A stretch of 64,000 nucleotides of DNA from Solen grandis (Eukaryota; Mollusca; Bivalvia; Adapedonta; Solenidae), in assembly GCA_021229015.1 (NCBI GenBank), contig CM037788.1, forward strand, positions 56,293,525 through 56,357,524, in the 5' to 3' direction. The stretch's first letter is position 1, and each line of letters opens with the position of its first letter. Below, one piece after another: positions 51,101 to 55,144 of this stretch. Below the pieces are notes generated by a model that ran no database searches, was not told where the DNA came from, and was given only the letters and a program-made list of their open reading frames with translations. Made by a program: the position numbers and the translations under genes.

Positions 51101-52008
51101 ACATTGCTCATTTTCAATGTAGCATGTATACAGTAAATTAAATGCCTTTTAACCTGTAACCTTTAAAATAAAATCAGTATTGCATGTAGTAATGACTTCA
51201 TGCATGTTTTTAATGACTTTATGCATGTTTTTGCTATCCAATTTATTGACATTGATATTTCATGAATTTGTTTTGACTATTCATGATAAGATATCATGCA
51301 GAAAATACATTTATAGTATAATAATATCATTCATATAGATACTTGATAGATTTGTGATCATATTCATGGCTAAGTTGTCAAGCTGTAATTCTCTAGTGCC
51401 ATTTTGGCACTTGCAGGTGCTACTGCTTAGATGAGGAGATAGAATTAATCAGGAGTAGAGAAGATATTACTATTTCTATAAAGATATAATAATAAAAGTT
51501 CTGCAAAATGTAAGCATAAAAATAACTGAACATTTCTCCAATATAACATCTAGAAGTTAAGAATTTTTCTAGGAGCATCCATTTAATTATAATAAAGTAT
51601 AATAATTGTGATATGTGTCTCTTCACAGTGAAAGTATAATTTGTATTGTTCATTTCTAAAGGGTTACATGTACGTTTGTTTACATTATAGGTTGAGGGCA
51701 CAGGAAAACAGAGTATCTACAAGTTCCTCAAAGTGCTGCAGGGCCTGCGAGAGTGGGAGATCTGCAGCCCAGACGTTAGCGCCGCCATCGAGTTCTGCCG
51801 CGAGCGCATTGTTGAAATGACAGTAGAGGAGTATGAATGGTGGTTTAAGGAGCAGTTTCCAAGGGTTACACGGCCGCAAACGGCACCACCGGCATCAAAG
51901 ACGGAGAAGAAAGACGAGGGATCTGGTACATCTGGTACAACAACAGCGAAACCTTCCATGCAACGACGAGTGGTCCAGTCTGCATTTGCCAGGCGGGTTC
52001 AGCGCTGA
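2943..52008 (+). CDS. CCDC60: CCDC60 orthologue (coiled-coil domain-containing protein 60), 13 exons, 5' partial
   Basis: Joined exons: 2943-3167, 4836-4940, 7055-7151, 25457-25583, 27147-28148, 29186-29293, 29554-29691, 30599-30659, 31185-31288, 31980-32120, 33757-33915, 36217-36307, 51691-52008. All have AG/GT borders and matching phases except the exon 7/8 join, which is short by 1 nt. About 891 residues are encoded here; human CCDC60 is about 550, and the extra length is mainly the disordered exon 5. The assignment rests on blocks that I recognise from vertebrate CCDC60: a FRQLC-LHW-LEA block with a following ITSCW in exon 2, GGSK--IKKI-KDK in exon 3, and the C-terminal LKVLQ-LR-WE-CSPD--AAIEF-RE-I block in exon 13. 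CCDC60 has no established biochemical role. Vertebrate expression is enriched in testis and ciliated epithelia (recalled, not shown here). Exons coding for roughly the first 100 residues must lie upstream. Confidence 0.88.
3221..3315. mobile_element. Small palindromic MITE
   Basis: The left arm has tgaaatatatctcatcg and the right arm has cgatgagatatattca, roughly 95 bp apart end to end. No coding capacity. It sits in a CCDC60 intron. Confidence 0.5.
3754..3853. other. Assembly gap (100 N)
   Basis: Exactly 100 N, the usual placeholder for a gap of unknown size. It lies in a CCDC60 intron beside a repeat. Confidence 0.98.
3937..4628 (+). mobile_element. Pearl/HINE-like repeat element (family gctcacctgagc), copy 1
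   Basis: Begins tagctcacctgagc with a short hairpin (gagcacaacgtgctc), followed by a cgtccgtcgtc microsatellite, two roughly 300-bp core repeats sharing the phrases gaaaccactggacagaatt and ttccttgggtcaac, and the end ctcaggtgagcg...gggcctcttgtttc. The 3' ctcaggtgagc is complementary to the 5' end. The two repeated short frames inside are repeat translations, not genes. Confidence 0.65.
4836..4940 (+). CDS. CCDC60: CCDC60 exon 2 (conserved FRQLC/LHW block)
   Basis: Reads DALFRQLCVLHWILEAMS and ends in ITSCWSL. This is the most recognisable CCDC60 block in the N-terminal half. Acceptor TATTTCAG, donor GTGAGT. Two leftover nucleotides (TC) join T of exon 3 to make Ser. A 100-N gap and a pearl-like element lie in the preceding intron. 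Confidence 0.9.
4983..5166 (+). repeat. Degenerate minisatellite, about 53-bp unit
   Basis: Three to four imperfect copies of a unit with the pattern tgtttttgggtacc...actcagtacccca begin 43 bp after the CCDC60 exon 2 donor. Confidence 0.6.
5297..5480 (+). mobile_element. MITE family B, partial copy
   Basis: Contains the gatcag motif, tacacagtcagcatggcaaag and tattcatgaggtgaag as in the full copy at 6117-6341. Termini are lost. Confidence 0.5.
6117..6341 (+). mobile_element. MITE family B, full copy with TTAA target duplication
   Basis: TTAA at both ends (6117-6120 and 6338-6341). Termini CCCTATACTTCAT and ATGAGGTGAAAGGG are inverted repeats of the CCCTTTCACCTCAT type. TTAA duplication with CCC termini is the piggyBac signature. 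No coding capacity. Confidence 0.75.
6520..6772. mobile_element. TIR element with gggcccgttt termini
   Basis: Left end agggcccgttttactgaactt is mirrored at the right by aagtttagtgaaatgggccc. About 250 bp, non-coding. Resembles small hAT-type MITEs; superfamily not proved. Confidence 0.6.
7055..7151 (+). CDS. CCDC60: CCDC60 exon 3 (GGSK / KDK block)
   Basis: Reads EIGGSKAQPKKIQKDKATEN and then a Trp plus SFISKESAR. It aligns with GGSK--IKKINKDK of vertebrate CCDC60. Acceptor TACGTTTCAG, donor GTATGT. It ends on a codon boundary (phase 0), as does the downstream exon at 25457. Confidence 0.88.
7335..7576 (+). mobile_element. MITE family A copy 1 (TTAA, piggyBac-like)
   Basis: TTAA on both sides, termini CCCTTTCCCTCATA and TATGAGGGAAAGGG, and a near-perfect internal palindrome around cctgcgagtaactcgcagg embedded in a longer hairpin (aacagcataaaacc-agatcag and complement). 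About 234 bp between the TTAAs. An apparent short peptide here recurs in the copy at 16271 because it is the translated repeat. Confidence 0.85.
7743..7960. mobile_element. MITE with acagtaaaacctca termini
   Basis: ACAGTAAAACCTCA at 7743-7756 is the exact complement of TGAGGTTTTACTGT at 7947-7960. The interior repeats gtggtcctta(t). Tc1/pogo-type is possible but not shown. Confidence 0.7.
8210..8451 (+). mobile_element. MITE family A copy 2
   Basis: Same structure as the copy at 7335. The left flank is ATAA (one change), the right is TTAA. Confidence 0.85.
8710..8917 (+). repeat. Two-copy tandem duplication, 104-bp unit
   Basis: 8710-8813 is repeated at 8814-8917 with only a few changes, for example catgtgtat versus cacgtgtat and gtgggttg versus gtgtgttg. 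Confidence 0.9.
9754..9816 (+). other. Candidate phase-0 cassette exon in the CCDC60 intron (63 nt)
   Basis: Strong polypyrimidine acceptor (gactgctattttcag) and donor GTATTG border a 63-nt open segment. Its first 20 codons read RVLISPRVHIAIPQNTTHGG. It is in phase 0, like the flanking exons 3 and 4, so it could be spliced in. No family match was recognised, and segments of this kind arise by chance in an 18-kb intron. Confidence 0.3.
10611..10852 (-). mobile_element. MITE family A copy 3 (reverse orientation)
   Basis: TTAA at both ends; the interior is the reverse complement of the copy at 7335. Same palindromic core. Confidence 0.85.
12887..12907 (+). other. Candidate 21-nt phase-0 microexon
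   Basis: Between acceptor ttttatgcaag and donor GTAAAG lies TTC TAT CGA GGA GTG GCC AAG (FYRGVAK). Phase 0 fits the surrounding CCDC60 intron. Too short to support by sequence alone. Confidence 0.2.
14253..14765 (+). repeat. Degenerate agctcagacaaa repeat
   Basis: About 15 imperfect copies of an agctcagacaaa-containing unit, spaced roughly 25-45 bp apart with A-rich spacers, decaying to the right. Confidence 0.6.
15035..15103 (+). other. Candidate phase-0 cassette exon (69 nt)
   Basis: Acceptor gagctcttgcag, then 23 open codons beginning VDSAETDHKIYSMAQRKEVF, then donor GTAAAT. Phase 0 fits CCDC60 exons 3 and 4. No family match. Confidence 0.25.
15271..16044 (+). mobile_element. Pearl/HINE-like element (family gctcacctgagc), copy 2
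   Basis: Begins tagctcacctgagcacttgtgctc, then a GTCGT/GTCCGTC microsatellite and four core repeats of about 143 bp (starting near 15381, 15527, 15669 and 15812, each with ttgtgaacactcta and taggtcaccaggtcaaat), then caggtgagcgac...ggccctcttgttt. Same ends as the element at 3937 but a different core. Confidence 0.75.
16271..16513 (+). mobile_element. MITE family A copy 4
   Basis: TTAA left, ATAA right; otherwise as at 7335. Confidence 0.85.
18271..19010 (+). mobile_element. MITE family B copy carrying the 39-bp array
   Basis: The right end is a normal family B end (tctacacagtctgcaaggcaaag ... aatattcatgag). The left border (18272-18302) is an inverted copy of the gctcatacag-ttgtagctcaga segment, so the array sits between inverted family B fragments. 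Confidence 0.65.
18317..18867 (+). repeat. Minisatellite, 39-bp unit x about 14, born inside MITE family B
   Basis: The unit contains ggagcagtctgatcagggtc and tcctcagtttgctcatata; in single copy this is the interior of family B (compare 30340-30385). A few copies lack a G or carry a 9-bp extra (gatagtctg). Since 39 is a multiple of 3, both strands stay open, giving repetitive spurious frames. Confidence 0.9.
19128..19296 (+). repeat. Minisatellite, 22-bp unit x about 7
   Basis: Unit gaatgatataatgtcaaagttt with small changes; looser copies extend back to about 19040. Confidence 0.85.
19576..20182 (+). mobile_element. Pearl/HINE-like element (family gcttgactattc), copy 1
   Basis: Begins tagcttgactattcaaagaatagtgagagct (short palindrome), then a GGCGTC-type microsatellite, two core repeats with cacaaccac-gaaggtattc and cttgaaactttacaaa, and the end gaatagtcgagcatgctgtc...agctcttgtt. 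The same ends occur at 44238-45381. Confidence 0.65.
21750..21983 (+). mobile_element. MITE family A copy 5, core palindrome deleted
   Basis: TTAA on both sides. The central cgcaggctgatcag arm is shortened (gcgagttactgatcagg), so the hairpin tip is lost. Confidence 0.85.
23033..23282 (+). mobile_element. MITE family B copy, sharing a TTAA with the next element
   Basis: Has gatcaaggtctcctctgtttgctc, cacaaatattcatgag-type motifs and the end gagttagagggttaa. Its right TTAA (23279-23282) is also the left TTAA of the family A copy that follows. Confidence 0.65.
23279..23520 (+). mobile_element. MITE family A copy 6
   Basis: TTAA both sides; standard structure with the core palindrome. Confidence 0.85.
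23603..23756. mobile_element. Foldback element (cctgtaatggttccgc family), copy 1
   Basis: The left half (ccctgtaatggttccgctac, then atggagataaccaagg) and the right half (ccttggttatcctgg, then gggaccattacagggg) are inverted repeats around cctaatgtttcattagg. A second copy runs off the window at 63891-64000. Confidence 0.7.
24948..25189 (+). mobile_element. MITE family A copy 7
   Basis: TTAA both sides; standard structure. It lies about 270 bp before CCDC60 exon 4. Confidence 0.85.
25457..25583 (+). CDS. CCDC60: CCDC60 exon 4 (basic Ser/Arg-rich segment)
   Basis: Starts VSKRLSSTRLSNRSPHARRN in phase 0 after the acceptor ATTAAAG, and ends with G before the donor GTACTG. That G joins AC of exon 5 to make Asp. 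The basic RxSNRSP-RR run corresponds to the N-R-K-P-S-R-R region of vertebrate CCDC60. Any of several phase-0 exon-like segments in the preceding 18.3-kb intron could be spliced in without breaking the frame. Confidence 0.8.
26433..26600 (+). repeat. AT-rich tandem repeat, 54-bp unit x about 3
   Basis: Unit boundaries near 26433, 26487 and 26541, each with atgaatatgtatacatatat and gaatatatgaagatctat. Looser gaatatg repeats extend from 26280 to 26660. Confidence 0.75.
27147..28148 (+). CDS. CCDC60: CCDC60 exon 5, long low-complexity Ser/Ala/Pro/Lys repeat exon
   Basis: A 1002-nt open exon (334 codons) with acceptor TTTCCAG and donor GTATTC. The protein is strongly biased to Ser, Ala, Pro, Lys and Thr. 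It carries about six degenerate repeats built on KPSV(A/S)SLL followed by a short spacer and KKS, each about 23-28 residues, then ends ADMFSRFSKDS. It should be intrinsically disordered. The corresponding stretch of vertebrate CCDC60 is far shorter, so this looks like a lineage-specific repeat expansion. Long open frames on the opposite strand here are composition shadows. Confidence 0.85.
29186..29293 (+). CDS. CCDC60: CCDC60 exon 6
   Basis: Acceptor CTCAAAG, donor GTAAGT. G from exon 5 plus GG gives Gly, then LNTLTTQMNLLSARNRGDED and an acidic EEEED run ending YNK. Phase 1 on both sides. The acidic end followed by F-K-F-L in the next exon resembles the DEEPLYMNLQKLLE region of the vertebrate protein. 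Confidence 0.82.
29554..29691 (+). CDS. CCDC60: CCDC60 exon 7 (charged helix)
   Basis: Acceptor TTCACCAG, donor GTGAGT. Reads SIFKFLDEYYESLKKEEEAS and then a highly charged stretch ending VEQKKRK. It probably forms a coiled-coil or single alpha-helix. The 3' border leaves one nucleotide (A), whereas exon 8 needs two; see the finding on the 1-nt break. Confidence 0.82.
30272..30479 (+). mobile_element. MITE family B copy with TTAA ends
   Basis: TTAA at 30272-30275 and 30476-30479, termini (G)CCTTTACCTCAT and ATGAGGTAAAGGG, single copy of the gcagtttgatcagggtctcc segment. This is the unexpanded form of the 18.3-kb array. Confidence 0.8.
30599..30659 (+). CDS. CCDC60: CCDC60 exon 8 (Lys-rich, 61 nt)
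   Basis: Acceptor CTTTATAG, donor GTTAGT. In the frame that joins exon 9 in phase 0 it reads SKEKDDKSGKKSKKKKSNTE, a Lys/Ser-rich linker. The alternative frame implied by exon 7 leads out of frame with exon 9, so the first frame is preferred. A-runs on both sides make a 1-base assembly error likely. Confidence 0.65.
31185..31288 (+). CDS. CCDC60: CCDC60 exon 9
   Basis: Acceptor TATTACAG, donor GTAAAC. Reads ETKRLDHKVAVALGEEEKMS and then SKYLRANAHLIRPK. Starts in phase 0 and ends with two leftover nucleotides (AG), which pair with C of exon 10 to give Ser. Confidence 0.82.
31980..32120 (+). CDS. CCDC60: CCDC60 exon 10
   Basis: Acceptor ATGTTTCAG, donor GTTAGT. Reads SPALLEFQASLPSSLKANLC, then VNLHNNFAESREEKALTLHD and ILDHKEG. 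An amphipathic helical segment. Leftover GG joins T of exon 11 to give Gly. A pearl-like element (32221-33064) lies in the next intron, about 100 bp after the donor. Confidence 0.82.
32221..33064 (+). mobile_element. Pearl/HINE-like element (family cccccgccgtgaagcggg)
   Basis: Begins with the palindrome cccgccgtgaagcggg, then a GTCCGTCAGTCC microsatellite, then about four core copies of roughly 125-150 bp (ctccatatctcatgaa...ggacacattttcttcaaactc...gttaacctcattgagctgatg), ending in a ccagcggcgggggat segment complementary to the start. Confidence 0.7.
33757..33915 (+). CDS. CCDC60: CCDC60 exon 11
   Basis: Acceptor CTTTTACAG, donor GTAAGT. Reads QRRVICHSKFASLQNLKQGS, SFHRAVEDMRTQSWQRMHK and ends VVKGN with W split over the junction. 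The ASLQNLKQGSSFHRAVEDMR segment lines up with the LVSNFQKDIAKMRHHISVVK region of the vertebrate protein. Confidence 0.85.
35962..36010 (+). repeat. 14-bp tandem repeat x about 3.5
   Basis: Repeats of aatgtgactggata, close to CCDC60 exon 12. Confidence 0.85.
36217..36307 (+). CDS. CCDC60: CCDC60 exon 12
   Basis: Acceptor TTTATTCAG, donor GTAAGT. Reads FTDLVDKIPKEIQQEWYYAK and then ILQKLGVFVS. It corresponds to the WYFDLLSKLPEDLKN...KLQKFG block of vertebrate CCDC60. Ends phase 0 before a 15.4-kb intron. Confidence 0.88.
36383..36631 (+). mobile_element. Fragment related to the adjacent 149-bp-TIR element
   Basis: Starts with the same ttaaaggaatacgctcggct terminus as the element at 36632, then diverges. 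Contains gccgccgccatcttt and a TGACGTCA site. A matching right end was not found, so it is probably a truncated relative or a nested remnant. Confidence 0.5.
36632..38239 (+). mobile_element. TIR transposon, 1608 bp, with 149-bp inverted repeats, carrying a P2X7-ballast-like ORF
   Basis: 36632-36780 and 38091-38239 are inverted repeats of equal length (149 bp) with about 90% identity by eye, starting ttaaaggaatacgctc. The interior holds one clear ORF (37540-37875) and no recognisable transposase. A TGACGTCA site and a tctcgcgaga palindrome lie near the right arm. The target duplication is unclear, so I do not assign a superfamily. It sits in the 15.4-kb CCDC60 intron. Confidence 0.8.
37540..37875 (+). 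CDS. P2X7 ballast-like (Zn-binding) domain ORF, first exon only, inside a transposon
   Basis: 111 codons, start ATG after TTCTTAAA. The N-terminus is acidic (YDFEPEYTEEELQLL). Next comes the cysteine cluster FCLCDNC, MMPSNMENVCC, then LTCITNHTDFHTLVLNDSVL. This order (C-x-C-x-x-C, CC, CIT---F--LVL---VL) is that of the cytoplasmic ballast domain of P2X7 receptors, which binds zinc and is found in many invertebrate proteins. The domain should continue with an AYR-type block, which is absent here. The stop overlaps CACGA|GTAAGA, a near-perfect splice donor, so the ORF is probably exon 1 of a gene that was captured or left without its second exon. No P2X channel part is present. Confidence 0.6.
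   Translation: MECIVSYDFEPEYTEEELQLLQDNDVREEEYLCAEDFCLCDNCVMMPSNMENVCCKSSDLVVGNLDELTCITNHTDFHTLVLNDSVLEVAFITILAYKGHRTRAPDSLTHE
38446..38640. mobile_element. MITE with agtcccctacc termini inserted in an older repeat
   Basis: AGTCCCCTACC (38446-38456) and GGTAGGGGACT (38604-38614) are inverted. The host repeat reads gaaatatttgggtattt before it and tttttattagagaaa after it. The same host sequence is uninterrupted near 30990-31025 (gggtatttttattagagaaa). That places the insertion limits at about 38446 and 38640. Confidence 0.65.
39331..39868 (+). repeat. Direct repeat pair, about 88 bp
   Basis: 39331-39419 and 39781-39868 share gttattgatttacttttaat and ctttcttctataatatattg with few changes. Between them is a segment rich in ataatggatct/cattataac motifs also seen near 7650, 22400 and 48890. 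Confidence 0.7.
42407..42448 (+). other. Candidate phase-0 cassette exon (42 nt)
   Basis: Strong acceptor tatttttttattccag and donor GTAAAT around 14 open codons AMPDSPPFPNDSVM. Phase 0 matches CCDC60 exons 12 and 13. No homology recognised, and vertebrate CCDC60 has no insertion here. Confidence 0.3.
42645..42873 (-). mobile_element. MITE family B copy (reverse orientation)
   Basis: Starts tacctcacaaatattcatg and ends gtctatatgaggta. The interior holds gagcaaacagaggagaccctgatcag in reverse orientation. TTAA ends are not preserved. Confidence 0.6.
43175..43450 (+). repeat. Degenerate acagaaatgntgta repeat
   Basis: About a dozen imperfect copies of a 17-22-bp unit (aatacagaaatgctgta), including one 50-bp duplication (gtacagagatggtgtactta). 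Confidence 0.7.
43635..43698. mobile_element. 46-bp perfect hairpin insertion with a 9-bp direct repeat on each side
   Basis: 43644-43689 reads taatctctactgagatccgctc, then tg, then its exact complement. It is flanked by GCTGTTTTG at 43635-43643 and again at 43690-43698. A 9-bp target duplication is typical of Mutator-like elements. Confidence 0.8.
44238..45381 (+). mobile_element. Pearl/HINE-like element (family gcttgactattc), copy 2
   Basis: Begins tagcttgactattcgacgaatatgagagct, then gcgtcggcgtcggcgttg, then about five core copies of roughly 170-180 bp (gaaattttggttaaagtttt...tatctcaata...gataactcttgatgg), ending gaatagtcgagtgtgctccg...agctcttgttt. The termini can pair (gactattcg with cgaatagtc). 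Confidence 0.75.
46011..46333 (+). repeat. Minisatellite, 35-bp unit x about 9
   Basis: Unit gataaaatgtcaagactaac plus aaaaatggacgggat. The only common variation is c/t at one site (actaac/actaat). Confidence 0.92.
47117..47283 (+). mobile_element. tRNA-derived SINE, head type 1
   Basis: The head has tagctgattggttagagc, close to the tRNA A box (TAGCTCAGTTGGTTAGAGC), and a weak B-box-like gttttgatctattcc. From ctacccggatgcctc onward about 105 bp match the minus-strand SINE at 55649-55898 (cctccacctgtaattagctg, gaaatactgtcgaagcgacg, actcaaatag). Confidence 0.65.
47570..47672 (+). repeat. Minisatellite, 20-bp unit x about 5
   Basis: Imperfect repeats of gtacatatgtgtaggaaat. Confidence 0.75.
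47699..48722. mobile_element. Non-autonomous hAT-like element, about 1 kb
   Basis: Left end CAGGGTTTACCCTGGCTG and right end GCCAGCGGGAACCCTG are inverted. GTGTATT occurs directly before the left end and directly after the right end, consistent with an 8-bp duplication with one change. Both subterminal regions repeat ggcgcca/tggcgcc motifs. No transposase is visible. Confidence 0.65.
50535..50705 (+). repeat. Dispersed repeat, copy 1 (with 53530-53690)
   Basis: Shares gtagacttac...aagttttcatga...catgttaa-t-gattgttagcaaa...aataatttga...cattcaaatctctc with the later copy at about 75-80% by eye. Confidence 0.6.
51691..52008 (+). CDS. CCDC60: CCDC60 terminal exon (conserved C-terminal block and stop)
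   Basis: Acceptor TACATTATAG, phase 0. Reads VEGTGKQSIYKFLKVLQGLR, then EWEICSPDVSAAIEFCRERI and a Trp-rich EEYEWWFKEQFP. This is the strongest family match in the window. A Thr/Ser/Lys/Arg-rich tail of about 40 residues follows, with TGA at 52006-52008. Confidence 0.92.
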   Translation, partial: VEGTGKQSIYKFLKVLQGLREWEICSPDVSAAIEFCRERIVEMTVEEYEWWFKEQFPRVTRPQTAPPASKTEKKDEGSGTSGTTTAKPSMQRRVVQSAFARRVQR

Positions 52009-53100
52009 TGATGTCACTTGCTGTAGCACTGTTTTTTAAAAATTAGGTTGTACATGTATTTAATTTTGTTCACATGTTAACCCTCAACAAGTATCACTGA
52101 GTCATTCTACAATCTCCTGATAGTTATAGGATGATATGTTTCGTTTGTAATTGTTGGGAAAGAATTTAAACAAAAGAACTCAATCCATCCTTGGAAGATG
52201 AGTTCCCATCTTTTGTTTATAGTAGTGACATGCTTTTGTGAATAATAATGAGTTCTTATTTGAACTTGGGGTATAGAAAGTACATATCTACCACAGTGTG
52301 GTACATACTGGCTTGGAGGTTGCTTAAGGAAGGCCCCAGAAATATTATGTGATATACGTTTATTCTTGTCAGCATTACATCATCATCAGATACCTCCGGT
52401 TGACTTATGACATCATGCAGTGGGAAAATTATAGGCAAGCAAACCGTCGTAATACAAAAGTTATTGATTAAATAATCGACCAAAGAAAACACACGATATA
52501 AATAAATATTTTTTAGCGTTGAGGATTAAAATTCATGTAAGAAATGAAATAAAAAAAGCTGCGTCATTCAGCCATATGAAATGGCTTGTATGATTGGTTT
52601 TAAAAACGTGATGCGACCAATGAAATGGCGTTATATGACACACCCTGAAACAACAAAACAAGCCATAAAATTTCAAAACCTATAGATGATTTATTGATTG
52701 GCCTTGGGTATTTGACGATGGCATTACATATAAGCACCAATATTGTCTGTGATAAGTTTGTGATTCCATGACTTCTTTGAGACTCAGCTTCCATTACACA
52801 TGATCTCATATGCTCACATAATCCATAGAAAGTATTAAAAGAACATGATTTACCCATTATTTTGGTAAATTCATTGATTTTCAATGATTGGGATTTTTAG
52901 TTTACCTACTTCCATACTCCAAAAACATTTGTTACCTTACCTGTCAGAAATTACTGCCATAAATTGTATTTTAGATTAAATATTGGCACCATGGATAGTA
53001 ATTAACCTTTGTCAGTGATTTTGCTGTTTTGTGACAAATGGATGAAATGGTAATAAGTTATGTGTTTAAATGTATTTCATTAAAAAATAAAGACCACTGT
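52009..53100 (+). other. CCDC60: CCDC60 3' untranslated region (probable)
   Basis: Non-coding after the TGA. AATAAA signals occur at 52501, about 52548 and 53086-53091. Which one is used cannot be told from sequence. Confidence 0.5.
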
Positions 53101-53529
53101 AGATATCTGTCCTGCCAAGATCATACTGTACTCAGATGATTGTTACTTGTATACCTGTTATATTTCTCAGCAGTTTTTGATTGTTCGTGATTTTTTTTAT
53201 TGTGAAATTCAAGTAAAATTAAATATTATTTTTTGTCTTTTCTGTAGATCTTGCCAAAATTGTGCACTTTTTCATCCCTATGTGATAGATGATAAGTCTA
53301 TCAGTTTGTGTCTGTCATCAGCAAATGGCTTCAAACAACAACTCTTAAACTCTTGGAAGGAAGTTCTTGGCAGAATTGTAACTAAAATGAAAAAAAAAAA
53401 AAAATCATGTATTAGATTTGTGTTGATCTCCAGTAATGCCATGATAATCAAAATTTCCATTTCGTGAAGACTGACCATCCTATAGAAGTGGGGTTTGGTT
53501 TATTTCCATCAAATCCCTCCAAAAGGAAA

Positions 53530-53690
53530 ATACAGTCATTCTTTAAATTAGTAGACTTACCTAAAAATTAACAAGTTTTCATGAATCTAAACATGTTAAC
53601 TGGATTGTTAGCAAATGGCAATAATTTGAATGAAACAGTGTATAATATGGCAGGAGTTTAGACATTCAAATCTCTCCAGAAACTCTCTTA
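53530..53690 (+). repeat. Dispersed repeat, copy 2 (with 50535-50705)
   Basis: See the first copy. Together with a following gctcac...ccacaacctt...tctgacaaa-type segment it may be part of a larger old element. Confidence 0.55.
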
Positions 53691-53853
53691 AACATTTTAT
53701 TCTTCTAATAGCTCACTTTAGCATATCATGCTATTGAAAGATCCACAACCTTTTGCATTTGCATTATCTGACAAAGAATTTCAGTTAGATTGTCACCATA
53801 TACCGTACAGGAATATCAGATAATAGGCCACATGGCAATATTTGTGTTTATGT

Positions 53854-53953
53854 NNNNNNNNNNNNNNNNNNNNNNNNNNNNNNNNNNNNNNNNNNNNNNN
53901 NNNNNNNNNNNNNNNNNNNNNNNNNNNNNNNNNNNNNNNNNNNNNNNNNNNNN
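53854..53953. other. Assembly gap (100 N)
   Basis: Exactly 100 N, between the two convergent genes. Confidence 0.98.
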
Positions 53954-54123
53954 TAACATATAACTAGTATAGTATAACGGCTAATGATTACCTAATATAC
54001 ATTAACATATAATGTGTTATAATTTAAGCTTAGTTCTACAAATACATATTAAGTTTAGATAGCAACACATGTATACATTATATGTTTGAAAAAGTAGATT
54101 GTACCTGTCTCATGAGAGTGTAT

Positions 54124-54690
54124 ATCAAAATCCCCTAGACTAAAAATCCCCTAGTCCAAAAATTGATAAAGTGTTCAAAATCCCCTAGATGAAAATGAAG
54201 GGGTAGTCAAAATCCCCTAGATGAAAAATGAAGGGGTTGTTAAAATCCCCTAAGGTATTTGGGTAGTCAAAATTACCTAGATTCAAATTTCAAAATTCAC
54301 CATTGTTTATTAATAAATTTAATATTGTTGTTTCTCTCACAAGAAAATAATACTTGATAGTTTCAGTTTGTATACATGGACTTTTGGTTTATGCTGTATA
54401 AATTTTCACAATTTATTGTCTAACAGAGGTGCTAATTTGACAATTAGAAATGGTTACTGATTGCTATTATTTATTAAATTAGAATGCCTAATGGAGACAA
54501 ATAGCTCTTTAATTGGACCAACTGATGCTTTTTAACTTTCTTGGTGGGTTTTTACAAGCATTTACTATGAGTCAATGAATTTTACAGTTTTACAGGGGAT
54601 TTTGACTACCCCTTCATTTTCATCTAGGGGATTTAGAACACTTTATCAATTTTTGGCCTAGGGGATTTTGAGTCTAGGAGATTTTGAGTG
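54124..54690. mobile_element. Foldback element with about 100-bp inverted arms (aaaatcccctag)
   Basis: The left arm, with repeated caaaatcccctaga and attgataaagtgttc, is mirrored by the right arm (gaacactttatcaatttttg, ctaccccttcattttcatct). About 370 bp of AT-rich loop. It lies just 3' of the minus-strand EGF gene, possibly in its 3' UTR. Confidence 0.8.
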
Positions 54691-54843
54691 TCTCCCGTCT
54701 CATGAATATAAGTCCCCTAATGACTAAACAACTATCGATGGGACATTACTCTAACCGACCAAAAACTATACAAGTATGTCGGTGCTTTGTAACTTAGTGA
54801 ATGGCTACCGAGACTATAAGACTACTATATAAGTACACCTGGA

Positions 54844-55144
54844 TTAATTAAGTCTGTTTGCCAGATTTGTGTAACCATGCCCATCGACAGAATCAGAAGC
54901 TGCATTTACAGCAGGCTTTCTGTCTGTAAACAGCTGGGAATATGCTCCCTCTGTGTTTTCTCTGTAACTCAATCCCTGGTACTCTGGGTGTACATCTACA
55001 CCGACACCCTCAACGTTCACTGGTTGATAGTCGTTCTCTTGTGGTCCAGGGAGATACTGCCTGTCCGCGCCAATCTCAACCATTTCATTTACGTAAGTTT
55101 TATCTGGAACCGATTTGCCCTCTCTTTTACTGTTACGGTTCTGT
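54844..55144 (-). CDS. EGF receptor gene: cytoplasmic tail exon
   Basis: Acceptor TTTTTGCTTTCAG; one nucleotide completes Arg from the previous exon, then QNRNSKREGKSVPDKTYVNE and about 80 more residues to TAA. Seven tyrosines: YVNE and YTNL are YxN motifs of the Grb2-SH2 type, and YQGL and YSQL are separated by nine residues, an ITAM-like pattern as in Draper. YLPG, YQPV and YREN complete the set. Confidence 0.8.

Larger units (their letters stand above)
36308..51690 (+). other. CCDC60: 15.4-kb CCDC60 intron, repeat-filled
   Basis: Phase-0 intron. Apart from the listed elements it is AT-rich. Short open frames (for example 40274-40549, 42949-43146, 48334-48615, 50643-51043) have no recognisable domains. 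Confidence 0.7.
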
